From CBDULQ01 sp965368115 (GTDB taxonomy: Bacteria; Pseudomonadota; Gammaproteobacteria; SZUA-229), in the NCBI GenBank assembly GCA_965368115.1, contig CBDULQ010000036.1, forward strand, positions 1-21,112: 21,112 nt of DNA. The letters are read 5' to 3'. This document shows, piece by piece, positions 6,872 through 14,356 of this stretch. The translations under genes and the position numbers were made by a program. Numbering within the stretch: position 1 is the stretch's first letter; the number at the start of each line of letters is the position of its first letter. The notes under the pieces are model-generated. The model had not been told where the DNA came from, did no database searches, and saw only the letters and a program-made list of their open reading frames with translations.

Positions 6872-8014
6872 CTAAACCGCCACGGCCAGGTCATCCCCGG
6901 ATGCGCCCAGCAATGTCATGGGCGAAACGTAACTCATGTTCATGGACTGTGCCACGTCGGCACAGGTCAACTGACCCTGGTGTACGCTCAAACCGGCCAT
7001 GAAACCCGCGTCGTCCAGCAGGGCCTGCTGGTAGCCTCTATTGGCCAGCGCCATCACATAAGGCATGGTGGCATGGGTTAACGCCAGTGTCGAAGTCCGC
7101 GCGCAGGCACCGGGCATGTTGGCGACACAATAGTGAATCACATCGTCTACCACATAAGTCGGTTCCTGGTGAGTGGTTGCTCTCGATGTTTCCGCACAAC
7201 CTCCCTGATCGATGGCCACGTCGACAAACACCGATCCGGATTTCATCGCCGCAATGTGCTCGCGAGTCACCAGCTTCGGCGCCTGTTTACCGGTCAGTAA
7301 CACCGCGCCGATCAGCAGGTCCGCTTCGGCACTGAGTTCACTAATGGCAGCCGCGTCTGAGTAACGGGTTTTTAACAGGGGGCCGTACACATCGTCGAGA
7401 AAACGCAGACGTTCCAGACTGGTATCCAGCAGGGTGACATCCGCACCCAGCCCGATGGCCATCTTTGCCGCCTGAGTCCCAACCACACCGCCACCGATGA
7501 TGACCACACGTCCCGGCGTCACACCGGGCACACCGCCCAGCATCACCCCGCGCCCGCCGTTTGCCATCTGTAAACAGGTGGCCCCGGCCTGAATCGCCAG
7601 TCGCCCGGCCACTTCACTCATCGGCGTCAACAGGGGCAAACGCCCCTGGGCATCGCGTACGGTTTCATAAGCGATACCGATAACACCGGACGCCAGCAAA
7701 CCATCGATGAGTTGCTGATCGGCGGCCAGATGCAGGTAAGTGAACAGGATCTGTCCCGGCTTGAGCATGGCGATTTCCGCCGGCTGCGGCTCCTTGACCT
7801 TGACCACCATTTCACAGTCATACACTTCAGCCGCCGAAGCAACGATCTGCGCGCCTGCCTGCTGGTACAGCGCATCGCTGAAATCGATTGCCGTACCGGC
7901 ACCGGTTTCAACACAGACCTGGTGACCGGCTGCAGCCAACGCCGTTACGCCGGCCGGGGTCAGGCCGACACGATATTCATGATTCTTGATTTCCTTCGGT
8001 ACACCGATTTTCAT
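6872..8014 (-). CDS. ald: Alanine dehydrogenase
   Basis: A 380-aa NAD-dependent L-alanine dehydrogenase (alanine + NAD+ + water to pyruvate + ammonium + NADH, reversible). The N-terminus MKIGVPKEIKNHEYRVGLTP is the family start. R15, K74 (VKVKEPQ) and H95 (FTYLHLAA) match the pyruvate-binding and catalytic residues. The NAD fold is at about residue 168 (VVIIGGGVVGTQAAKMA), followed by the family segment IDQGGCAET and NMPGACARTSTLAL. A longer frame runs upstream to 8149, but it would overlap draG; the ATG at 8014 has an AGGAG site and is clearly right. It follows draG by 25 bases and closes the nifB operon, which suggests a role in using or balancing fixed ammonia as alanine. Confidence 0.95.
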   Translation of the reverse strand: MKIGVPKEIKNHEYRVGLTPAGVTALAAAGHQVCVETGAGTAIDFSDALYQQAGAQIVASAAEVYDCEMVVKVKEPQPAEIAMLKPGQILFTYLHLAADQQLIDGLLASGVIGIAYETVRDAQGRLPLLTPMSEVAGRLAIQAGATCLQMANGGRGVMLGGVPGVTPGRVVIIGGGVVGTQAAKMAIGLGADVTLLDTSLERLRFLDDVYGPLLKTRYSDAAAISELSAEADLLIGAVLLTGKQAPKLVTREHIAAMKSGSVFVDVAIDQGGCAETSRATTHQEPTYVVDDVIHYCVANMPGACARTSTLALTHATMPYVMALANRGYQQALLDDAGFMAGLSVHQGQLTCADVAQSMNMSYVSPMTLLGASGDDLAVAV

Positions 8015-8039
8015 CCTGGATCTCCTGTGTTCTGATGAC

Positions 8040-9014
8040 TCAGGCCAGAGACCGAGCCGTTGGGGGGAATGAAGAAGACACGACAGCCGACTGATCCATC
8101 GCCTCGTCGATATCTGTTGCACTAAGCGGCGCCATGGCCAGTAATGCATCGGCCTGCGCCAGGCAATCGGCCATCACCTGGCCGTCGATCTGTTTCAGCC
8201 AGCGTTTGGGAATCGCCCGCATACCGTAGACGGCTCCGGCAATCATACCGGCGATGGCGCCTGTGGTATCCGCGTCACCGCCGCGGTTCACTACATCGAT
8301 CAAACAGTCCTCTAACGACTCGGTGGAATACAGCGACTGTAAAACGGCGATCAATGTCTCGACGATAAAACCACCGGGATTATTCATCGGTTTGCCGGTA
8401 AAACTGAACTGCTGATGCCGACATGCAAACTGGCGACTGAACATATCCAGCTCACTCAGGGAACAACCCTGTAATGCCATCTGCACCAGTTGCAGCACGT
8501 GTTCCGTACCCAGGTCGGAGAGCTCGCTATTATGCGTGATGTGCGCCTGGACTCGTGATGCCTGCTGCAGCAGTTGAACATCGGCGCCGAGCATCACCAG
8601 CGCGATTGGCAAGGATCTCATACAGGCGCCGTTACCCGCGTTGTACTCATCTTTCTTTACTCGCGTTTCACCACTGTTGCGAAAGTACACAATACCGCGG
8701 CGAACCGTATTGCCGATATCCACCGGCTTGCTGCGCATCCAGGCGCTGAACGACTCTGCAATGATGCGCGCATCGATGCGTTGTGCGAGCACGATAGCGT
8801 TGCCCAGCGCAAGACTCATTTCGGTATCATCGGTCACTCGTCCGGCTTTGAGTTTCAACCAGCCCCCACCGACGATGTTTTTATGTACTTTGTGTTTGAC
8901 GCGAATTTCATTCGGCGTCATGAACTCAGTGGTCGCGCCCAGCGCATCGCCGATCGCCAGACCCAGATAGGCGGCCCTGGCGCGACCGATGACACTGGTC
9001 GAGAAACCGTTCAC
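8040..9014 (-). CDS. draG: ADP-ribosyl-[dinitrogenase reductase] hydrolase
   Basis: A 324-aa ADP-ribosylglycohydrolase. The two Mn-binding motifs are visible: GRVTDDTEMSLAL (TDDT at 61-64) and NRGGDADTTGAIAG (GGDADT at 245-250), with NAGNGACMRSLPIA between them. In diazotrophs DraG removes ADP-ribose from NifH and restores nitrogenase after ammonium or energy shock. Its place in a nif operon favours DraG over a general glycohydrolase. The start is GTG at 9014, two bases after the nifQ stop, so translation is probably coupled. The partner transferase gene draT, often adjacent, is not in the window. The tail after about residue 300 is low in conserved features. Confidence 0.92.
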   Translation of the reverse strand: MNGFSTSVIGRARAAYLGLAIGDALGATTEFMTPNEIRVKHKVHKNIVGGGWLKLKAGRVTDDTEMSLALGNAIVLAQRIDARIIAESFSAWMRSKPVDIGNTVRRGIVYFRNSGETRVKKDEYNAGNGACMRSLPIALVMLGADVQLLQQASRVQAHITHNSELSDLGTEHVLQLVQMALQGCSLSELDMFSRQFACRHQQFSFTGKPMNNPGGFIVETLIAVLQSLYSTESLEDCLIDVVNRGGDADTTGAIAGMIAGAVYGMRAIPKRWLKQIDGQVMADCLAQADALLAMAPLSATDIDEAMDQSAVVSSSFPPTARSLA

Positions 9015-9016
9015 GA

Positions 9017-9589
9017 CTATTCTTCAGAACCGAAGCAGTTGTCGTAGTCGGCACACACTTCACAGGATGGTGCACGGCAGGTATAGATACCTTCGGTAAT
9101 ACACAACTGCTTGTAGAGAAATTTTTTCCATTTCATATTATTGACGTTCTTTTCCGCCAACTCGGGGAAATTACGTAACAACAGCTCGCTGAGCTGACTG
9201 CGCGACCACAAACCCATATCCTGCCATAAATGGTCCTGCCCCTGACAGGCAATGGCGACGATACGCGCCATCCACTCTTCAGAAGGCGAATGTCCGGCTC
9301 GATTGCTGATCAGCAGTTTGTAAACTTCCTCACGTTCGTCGTTGCGTTCCTCATCATGTGCACGCCCCGGACGTTGCAACGATTCCAGCGCCAGGCCGGA
9401 AAAATGATGTTGCATCAAATTAATGAACCCCTCTGCACCCAGCCCGAAATCATCGGACATGGCTCCATCGCCCTGTTGCCAGCTGGCCAGCATGCAGGCA
9501 TAGGTTTCATCATTGCCCTGACCATCGGCATGCCCCATGATGCGCTCGTATTCCTGTTCCAGTTCGGTGTTTTCGCTCTTGGCTAACAT
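9017..9589 (-). CDS. nifQ: NifQ, molybdenum delivery for FeMo-cofactor
   Basis: A 190-aa NifQ. The diagnostic C-terminal cysteine motif C-x4-C-x2-C-x5-C is exact: C171, C176, C179 and C185 in CRAPSCEVCADYDNCF. NifQ carries a Mo-Fe-S cluster and supplies molybdenum to the NifEN/NifH step of FeMo-cofactor assembly. Upstream the protein has the family's helical body, including FINLMQHHF and HLWQDMGLWSRSQLSELL. The length is normal. An AAGGAA site precedes the ATG. It lies 65 bases after the FeSII-like gene and two bases before draG. Confidence 0.94.
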   Translation of the reverse strand: MLAKSENTELEQEYERIMGHADGQGNDETYACMLASWQQGDGAMSDDFGLGAEGFINLMQHHFSGLALESLQRPGRAHDEERNDEREEVYKLLISNRAGHSPSEEWMARIVAIACQGQDHLWQDMGLWSRSQLSELLLRNFPELAEKNVNNMKWKKFLYKQLCITEGIYTCRAPSCEVCADYDNCFGSEE

Positions 9590-9654
9590 GGCTATTTCCT
9601 TCAGAGAGAATTTTCAGGGTTGGCCGCCACATACAGTAGCGGCCTCGTTTCGTT

Positions 9655-10005
9655 TCAGTATTCGACCAGCACGTCTTCATCACGCGGAATGAACTGACAG
9701 GCCAGCCGCCATTCACTCGGAAGATCGTCGACGATCAGTTTCTCCAGGTCGTCCTTGCTCAACTTACCGATGTCCACCAGCACCGCTTTCTCTTTTTCGG
9801 TGAGGTGGTAACCCATGCGGGGTTTACTCGGATCGACACTACTGACCTTGATCACGCAACTGCCACATTCCCCGTTTTCACAACTGAAATCGATGGGGAT
9901 TTTATTGGCCTTTGCTATCTTCAGCACAGTTTCGGTATGACTTCCCGCCACCGCATACACGGTTTTATCCTTGTAATCCGGACTTGAAAAGTTAATTAGA
10001 GCCAT
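9655..10005 (-). CDS. [2Fe-2S] ferredoxin resembling the Shethna FeSII protective protein
   Basis: A 116-aa plant-type [2Fe-2S] protein with C42-x4-C47-x2-C50 (SCENGECGSCVIKV) and C103 (RLACQ). Two features suggest the Azotobacter Shethna FeSII protein over a plain electron carrier: the opening INFSSP...VYAVAG, and a helical insertion between the cluster motifs (LTEKEKAVLVDIGKLSKDDLEKL) that leads into LPSEWRLACQFIPRDEDVLVEY. FeSII binds nitrogenase under oxidative stress and locks it in a protected inactive complex. The likeness is from memory and the alternative is an ordinary nif ferredoxin. An AGGAG site precedes the ATG. It lies between another [2Fe-2S] ferredoxin and nifQ. Confidence 0.85.
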   Translation of the reverse strand: MALINFSSPDYKDKTVYAVAGSHTETVLKIAKANKIPIDFSCENGECGSCVIKVSSVDPSKPRMGYHLTEKEKAVLVDIGKLSKDDLEKLIVDDLPSEWRLACQFIPRDEDVLVEY

Positions 10006-10040
10006 TGCAGTATTCTCCTGAAATCATGCACACCCGGTCA

Positions 10041-10325
10041 TCAGGCCGGCTTAAGGGTGACGTCACCCAGAATCTGCGCCTGACAGGCCAGTCTTTGATG
10101 ACGACCGGCCATGTTTTCACGCAACACCTTGTCTTCCAGTACCGATGGATCGCTCAGGTTGTTCCAGCCTTCGGTTACCTCCATCATGCAGGTACCGCAA
10201 TCACATTCGCGACAACCATAGATGATGCCGGAACCGACTTTTTCCGAAACTTCGATGACCCGCGTGCCCACCGGTACGTTCACCGTGAGGTCGATATCTT
10301 CGAAGGTCACTTTTGCTTTCGCCAT
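10041..10325 (-). CDS. [2Fe-2S] ferredoxin
   Basis: A 94-aa [2Fe-2S] ferredoxin with C38-x4-C43-x2-C46 (GCRECDCGTCMMEV) and C81 (RLACQAQI). An extra C41 lies inside the cluster loop. It is of the bacterial type found in several nif clusters, where such proteins carry electrons or act in cofactor assembly. GGAGA precedes the ATG. It lies between the FprA-like flavoprotein (27 bases) and the FeSII-like ferredoxin (35 bases), so it may be the redox partner of either; which one cannot be told from sequence. Confidence 0.92.
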   Translation of the reverse strand: MAKAKVTFEDIDLTVNVPVGTRVIEVSEKVGSGIIYGCRECDCGTCMMEVTEGWNNLSDPSVLEDKVLRENMAGRHQRLACQAQILGDVTLKPA

Positions 10326-10352
10326 GTTATGTCTCCAAACAGATAAAAATGA

Positions 10353-11639
10353 TTACAATTCTGCCAATTCCACAACCCTGCCCTGGTTACGGCCTTTACC
10401 GACCAGGAAGGAAGCAACCTGTTTGCCGAAATCACGGCACTGATCCAGCTCTTCGTCTGTGGGGATCAGTTTGATACGCATGCCGTCGATCGGCACACGC
10501 ATCTTCAACCCGCGCATGCGATCTTCGATCATTCGCACCGCTTCTCCGCTCCAGCCGTAGGAACCGAAAGCCGCGCCCAGTTTGCCTTTGAGATTGACGA
10601 CCACCAGCGAGGACAACAGGTCCCAGACTGGCTTTACCGCATCTCCGTTAATCGTGGGGGAGCCGAACATGATCGCGTCCGCTTCTTCGATCAGATCCAC
10701 AAAGGGTTCGGTTTCACCGCCCTGCAGGTCATACAAAGACACACGTACACCATCCACTTGCTCCATACCGCTATAAATGGCTTCCGCCATACGCGCGGTG
10801 TTTCCGTAGGAGCTCATGTAAAAAATTATCAGTGATTTTTCGTTATGCGCCAGCTCGCCACTCAATGCCGATGTGGCCAGCTCGCGGTAGTGATTCACAT
10901 AACGCCGCGGACGATCGCGATGAATCGGACCATGCGTGGGAGCGATCATCTTTAGTGACAGCGGTTCGATCAGATCCAGCGCTTCCAGCACCCACTGTTT
11001 GAAGGGGCGCATGATATGGGCATAGTAATAATCGAAAGAAAAGCGAAAATCGCCCACCTTGTCGTTAAACAGCCGAGGATCGCAGAAATGGCAACCGAAC
11101 ACATCACCGGAGAACAGAATCTCCTGTTCCACCAGGTAAGTACACTGGGTGTCCGGCCAGTGCAGGAAAGGCGTATTCAAGAACTGTAAGGTGCGATTGC
11201 CAAGGCTCAGGGTGTCGCCGGTCTCGACAGCGACAAAATCCAGGGCTTCCCGGGATTCTTTTAACAGCGCTTTAAGCATGCTCTGTGCACGTTGTGAGAT
11301 ATAAACCTGTGCATGCGGCGCGCGTTTCAGTAATTCTGGCAAGGCCCCGGTATGATCCGGTTCCAGATGATTGAGTACGATGTATTTTATACGGCTGTAA
11401 TCGGTCACCGACTCCAGGCGTTTGAAGAATTCGTCCGAGAATTCTTCCTTCACCGTATCCACTACGGCAAAACCTTCATCACCTTCGATTAGATAGGCAT
11501 TGTATGATGTTCCATTCGCGGTGCTCAGAATGATGTCGAAGGTGCGCAGGCTCGGGTCCAGTGCGCCGACCCAGTATACGCCGTCGTCAAGCTGCACCGC
11601 TTTACCGATTGCTACGTTGGGATTGATCGCACTCGACAT
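10353..11639 (-). CDS. fprA: FprA-type A-type flavoprotein (diiron MBL plus flavodoxin)
   Basis: A 428-aa A-type flavoprotein. The N-terminal diiron metallo-beta-lactamase-like domain has H91-x-E93-x-D95-H96 (LNHLEPDHTG), a later His in FLHWPDTQCTYL, the Asp in FSGDVFGCHF and the His in APTHGPI. The C-terminal flavodoxin domain begins near residue 268 with the FMN loop FYMSSYGNTARMAEAI. Such enzymes reduce O2 to water or NO to N2O using electrons from rubredoxin or ferredoxin. No rubredoxin domain is fused. A homologous fprA gene sits beside nif genes in Rhodobacter capsulatus. In this operon, oxygen removal with the adjacent ferredoxin as donor is a reasonable inference. Confidence 0.93.
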   Translation of the reverse strand: MSSAINPNVAIGKAVQLDDGVYWVGALDPSLRTFDIILSTANGTSYNAYLIEGDEGFAVVDTVKEEFSDEFFKRLESVTDYSRIKYIVLNHLEPDHTGALPELLKRAPHAQVYISQRAQSMLKALLKESREALDFVAVETGDTLSLGNRTLQFLNTPFLHWPDTQCTYLVEQEILFSGDVFGCHFCDPRLFNDKVGDFRFSFDYYYAHIMRPFKQWVLEALDLIEPLSLKMIAPTHGPIHRDRPRRYVNHYRELATSALSGELAHNEKSLIIFYMSSYGNTARMAEAIYSGMEQVDGVRVSLYDLQGGETEPFVDLIEEADAIMFGSPTINGDAVKPVWDLLSSLVVVNLKGKLGAAFGSYGWSGEAVRMIEDRMRGLKMRVPIDGMRIKLIPTDEELDQCRDFGKQVASFLVGKGRNQGRVVELAEL

Positions 11640-11651
11640 GTTAATACCACT

Positions 11652-12074
11652 CTAATCAGTGACATCGCATGCAGTTTCGCTGTGTGTCCTGGGACAATGC
11701 TCCAGGTCAGCCTCGGAAACCACACGCAAACCGATCCAGGCATCGACAACCACCTGGTCGAAACCGACTCGATACTCTTCGCCTACCTGCATCAGCGGTC
11801 GACGAATTAGAATCGGATCGTTAATCATCAACGCCAGTGCCTCTTCCTCGCTCAATCGAGAAGGATCGATTCGACCGGACTTGATATCCGGCGCACTGGC
11901 ATTGAACCACATGGGAATCGACATGTGATCAAAATATTTAAGCAGACGGTTCCTGCTCCAGGTTTCGGTCAACAGGTTTCTGCAGTCGAGTTCGTGCCCT
12001 GCATCCTGCAACAGCTTTTTCTGTTTGCTGTTGTTGATGCAACCCGGTTTTTCGTAGAACACGATCTCAACCAT
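11652..12074 (-). CDS. nifO: Nitrogenase-associated ArsC-family protein (NifO-like)
   Basis: A 140-aa thioredoxin-fold protein of the ArsC/Spx family. It opens with VEIVFYEKPGCINNSKQKKLL, where C12 takes the place of the catalytic cysteine, and has LLTETWSRNRLLKYF and DPILIRRPLMQVGEEYRVGFDQ, matching the IRRPL region of the family. In Azotobacter the related nifO lies between fdxN and nifQ and affects molybdenum use for cofactor synthesis. Here it likewise lies in the nifB-fdxN...nifQ unit, so the name is supported by both sequence and position. AGGGGA precedes the ATG. It is 12 bases from fprA. Confidence 0.87.
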   Translation of the reverse strand: MVEIVFYEKPGCINNSKQKKLLQDAGHELDCRNLLTETWSRNRLLKYFDHMSIPMWFNASAPDIKSGRIDPSRLSEEEALALMINDPILIRRPLMQVGEEYRVGFDQVVVDAWIGLRVVSEADLEHCPRTHSETACDVTD

Positions 12075-12103
12075 ACAGTCCCCTGTCGACCTGTTGGATG
12101 ACC

Positions 12104-12337
12104 CTAGTGACGCTGCTGAGTCCGATTCAACTCAAGATAAGCGCCATGTCGCGACCAGACCCGGTAAGGCACACGGCGACCGCCGTTCAACTGAGCAAAA
12201 CGCTCCCAACCTTTACGTAGATTGTTACGCGTATTGATCCAGCGACTATACATCCGGCTTATACGTGACACATTCTGCACATCGCGCACCGGCTGCATTA
12301 CCACGAAATCCTGATCTTTAACAATTACCAGTCCCAT
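12104..12337 (-). CDS. Small basic protein of the nif operon, unrecognised
   Basis: A 77-aa basic, arginine-rich soluble protein (MGLVIVKDQDFVVMQPVRDV at the start; ISRMYSRWINTRNNLRKGWERF in the middle). It has no cysteine, no signal peptide and no membrane helix. Two aromatic/basic helices are predicted. I do not recognise its family. GGGAGA before the ATG, a gap of 12 bases from fdxN and 29 bases to the nifO-like gene argue that it is real and co-expressed with nifB. A role as a small binding partner for a nif ferredoxin or nucleic acid is only a guess. Confidence 0.7.
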   Translation of the reverse strand: MGLVIVKDQDFVVMQPVRDVQNVSRISRMYSRWINTRNNLRKGWERFAQLNGGRRVPYRVWSRHGAYLELNRTQQRH

Positions 12338-12349
12338 GATTCGTCTCCC

Positions 12350-12628
12350 TTAACGCGCCTGGATCTCGGCCATGGCCTCTTCCATCTTGTACGGTGGTAT
12401 GCCGGTCAAAGATCCCGGCTTGTTCACCGCATCACCAAAGGCGTCAAGAATGGCGCCTTCGATGGGGCAGATGGTGGCACACTGGGTATCCGCAAAATCA
12501 CCTTCACACTCGGTACATTTCTTCTCATCGATCAGAAAATGCGGACTCGCTTCATAGATGGCGTCACTGGGGCACAGCGGCTCGCAAGCCCAGCAGTTCA
12601 CACAACCTTCAACAATACTCAGTGCCAT
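12350..12628 (-). CDS. fdxN: FdxN-type 2[4Fe-4S] ferredoxin
   Basis: A 92-aa ferredoxin with two cluster motifs: C9-x2-C12-x2-C15-x3-C19-P (CVNCWACEPLCP), and C38-x2-C41-x8-C50-x3-C54-P with the longer loop of the FdxN/YfhL type. A C-terminal helix of about 25 residues follows. Proteins of this type sit next to nifB in many diazotrophs and donate low-potential electrons for NifB-co synthesis or nitrogenase. The ribosome site AGGAGGT is the strongest in the operon. It lies 11 bases after nifB. Confidence 0.94.
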   Translation of the reverse strand: MALSIVEGCVNCWACEPLCPSDAIYEASPHFLIDEKKCTECEGDFADTQCATICPIEGAILDAFGDAVNKPGSLTGIPPYKMEEAMAEIQAR

Positions 12629-12639
12629 GGTGATACCTC

Positions 12640-14133
12640 CTATGCAGTTGCACGCAGTTTTTCGGGAGCAGGCTTGTCGAGAGCGCCGCTTTCAGCCATT
12701 TCCTTGTAAACAGCCGCCACCGCTTCTTCGATGGGCTCCATGGCGTGCTCGCCATTCGGCATGATGCCCGCCTCTTCCAGCATGCTCCAGGGCTCGTAAC
12801 CGACCTTGGAACAGAGAACGGCCTCGCAACCGTGCAGGGTCTTGATGATCTTTTCGAGAACGGACTCACCGTCACCACAGGTATCGCCGCCGCCACAGTA
12901 CAGATCGACTTTGCGATGGCTGACGAAACGGACGTCAGTCGGTGAAGCCTCGTAAATCAGGAACTCGGTCGCATGACCGAAATGTTGATTGATCACACCG
13001 CCACCTGAAGTCGCGATCGCCATCAATACCGGACGGGTTTCTTTCTTCACACTACCCAGAGTCACCAGTGACTCTTTAGGTGCATTGCGCTTGGCTTCCA
13101 GGTCGGCCTCGATGGCATCGTGAATTTTCTTACGCTTGACCATGGCAGCATCGTAATCGATGTCCATCATCTCAACTTTTTCCATGGTAAATTCGTCGCC
13201 GCGATCTTCGCCCAGCAGACCAACCGCATCGGCACGACACTGACGGCAGTGACGCATCATGTTCATATCACCGGCGCAGGCATCCTGCAGTTCCATCAGT
13301 TCATCGTTAGTGGGGCCTCGCTGCCCCATAACACCGTAGAAGGTACCGTGCTCGGCTTCGGCAATCAGCGGCATCACGTTATGCAGGAAAGCGCCCTTCT
13401 GCTTGACGATCTTGCTTACTTCTTTGAGATGGTCGTCGTTGACGCCGGGAATCATGACGGAATTGACTTTAACCAGAACGCCACGTTCGACCAGCATTTC
13501 CAGACCCTTCTGTTGTTGCTCGATCAGAATCTTTGCACCTTTTACACCCTTGATGCGACGATTGTTCCAGAATACCCAGGGGTAGATGTTGGCACCGATT
13601 TCCGGATCAACCGTATTGATGGTCATGGTGACGTGATCGATATTATGCTTGCAAAGTTCCTCGACGTGTTCCGGTAAGGACAGGCCGTTGGTGGATACAC
13701 AGAGTTTGATATCCGGCGCTTTTTCACTGAGCTGACGGAACGTATCGAAGGTACGCTCCGGGTTGGCCAGCGGATCGCCGGGACCGGCAATACCCAGCAC
13801 GGTCATCTGCGGAATTTCCGCGGCAACCGCCATCACTTTCTTAACCGCCTGGTCCGGTGTCAACAGTTCGGACACCACACCGGGACGTGATTCGTTGGAG
13901 CAATCGTATTTGCGGTTGCAGTAGTGACACTGGATGTTACAGGCCGGAGCCACAGCCACATGCATACGCGCAAAATGATGATGGGCCTCTTCCGAGTAAC
14001 AGGGATGGTTGAATACTTTCTGACGAATCTCTTCGGGCAGATGGGACATCTGATCATCATTGCTACCGCAACTGCCGGAAGTGCAACCGCTGGCCTGTTC
14101 TTCTTCGGATTGACCTAATACCGTTAATTCCAT
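12640..14133 (-). CDS. nifB: NifB, radical SAM NifB-co synthase
   Basis: A 497-aa two-domain NifB. The radical SAM domain has C65-x3-C69-x2-C72 (CNIQCHYCNRKYDCSNES), the GxGDPL-type motif (VLGIAGPGDPLANP), and the NifB signature MRHCRQCRADAVGLLGED. The C-terminal NifX-like domain starts near residue 377 (VLMAIATSGGGVINQHFGHATEFLIYE) and ends with VLEKIIKTLHGCEAVLCSKVGYEP. NifB fuses two [4Fe-4S] clusters and inserts carbide to form NifB-co, the FeMo-cofactor precursor. An N-terminal CTSGSCGS segment precedes the core. AGGAG supports the ATG at 14133. It is the first gene of the ten-gene unit, and a -24/-12 promoter with UAS lies upstream. Confidence 0.98.
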   Translation of the reverse strand: MELTVLGQSEEEQASGCTSGSCGSNDDQMSHLPEEIRQKVFNHPCYSEEAHHHFARMHVAVAPACNIQCHYCNRKYDCSNESRPGVVSELLTPDQAVKKVMAVAAEIPQMTVLGIAGPGDPLANPERTFDTFRQLSEKAPDIKLCVSTNGLSLPEHVEELCKHNIDHVTMTINTVDPEIGANIYPWVFWNNRRIKGVKGAKILIEQQQKGLEMLVERGVLVKVNSVMIPGVNDDHLKEVSKIVKQKGAFLHNVMPLIAEAEHGTFYGVMGQRGPTNDELMELQDACAGDMNMMRHCRQCRADAVGLLGEDRGDEFTMEKVEMMDIDYDAAMVKRKKIHDAIEADLEAKRNAPKESLVTLGSVKKETRPVLMAIATSGGGVINQHFGHATEFLIYEASPTDVRFVSHRKVDLYCGGGDTCGDGESVLEKIIKTLHGCEAVLCSKVGYEPWSMLEEAGIMPNGEHAMEPIEEAVAAVYKEMAESGALDKPAPEKLRATA

Positions 14134-14203
14134 CGTATATCTCCTGCTGGCTAGATCCCTGGGGGGGATGGTTGGGTTTATACAGGGTTTTGCCAGTGAT
14201 TAG

Positions 14204-14219
14204 TGCAAGGGCCGTGCCT
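14204..14219 (-). promoter_or_regulatory. Sigma-54 (-24/-12) promoter for the nifB operon
   Basis: Read on the minus strand the site is AGGCACG-GCCC-TTGCA. It matches the TGGCACG-N4-TTGCA consensus at every fixed base but the first, with GG and GC 12 bases apart. It is about 70 bases upstream of the nifB start, with a TGT-N10-ACA about 75 bases further out. Confidence 0.9.
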
Positions 14220-14293
14220 AACGGGAATTAAATATATAAGTTACTGTTATTTATAACTTTATAATTCAACGGCGCATCTTTCAGGGAGCCTCG

Positions 14294-14309
14294 TGTCACA
14301 AAGATTACA
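14294..14309 (-). promoter_or_regulatory. NifA upstream activator sequence for nifB
   Basis: An exact TGT-N10-ACA: TGT at 14294-14296 and ACA at 14307-14309. It is symmetrical, so strand is assigned by the nifB promoter. The distance to the -24 element is about 75 bases, a usual value. The tract between is AT-rich and could bend easily, but I found no exact IHF consensus in it. Confidence 0.75.
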
Positions 14310-14356
14310 GGCGTTTTGGTGGGATTTGTTGGGTAGGCGACATAGTGTTTGGCTAC

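Noticed and set aside
8015..8149. Upstream extension of alanine dehydrogenase to 8149
   Set aside because: The extra 45 residues are unrelated to the family and overlap draG; the ATG at 8014 has a good ribosome site and starts with the conserved MKIGVPKE.
8574..9047. 157-aa open frame antisense to draG
   Set aside because: Antisense shadow of an intact draG with both metal motifs.
13120..13677. 185-aa open frame antisense to nifB
   Set aside because: It lies wholly within nifB, whose motifs are unmistakable, and has no domain of its own.
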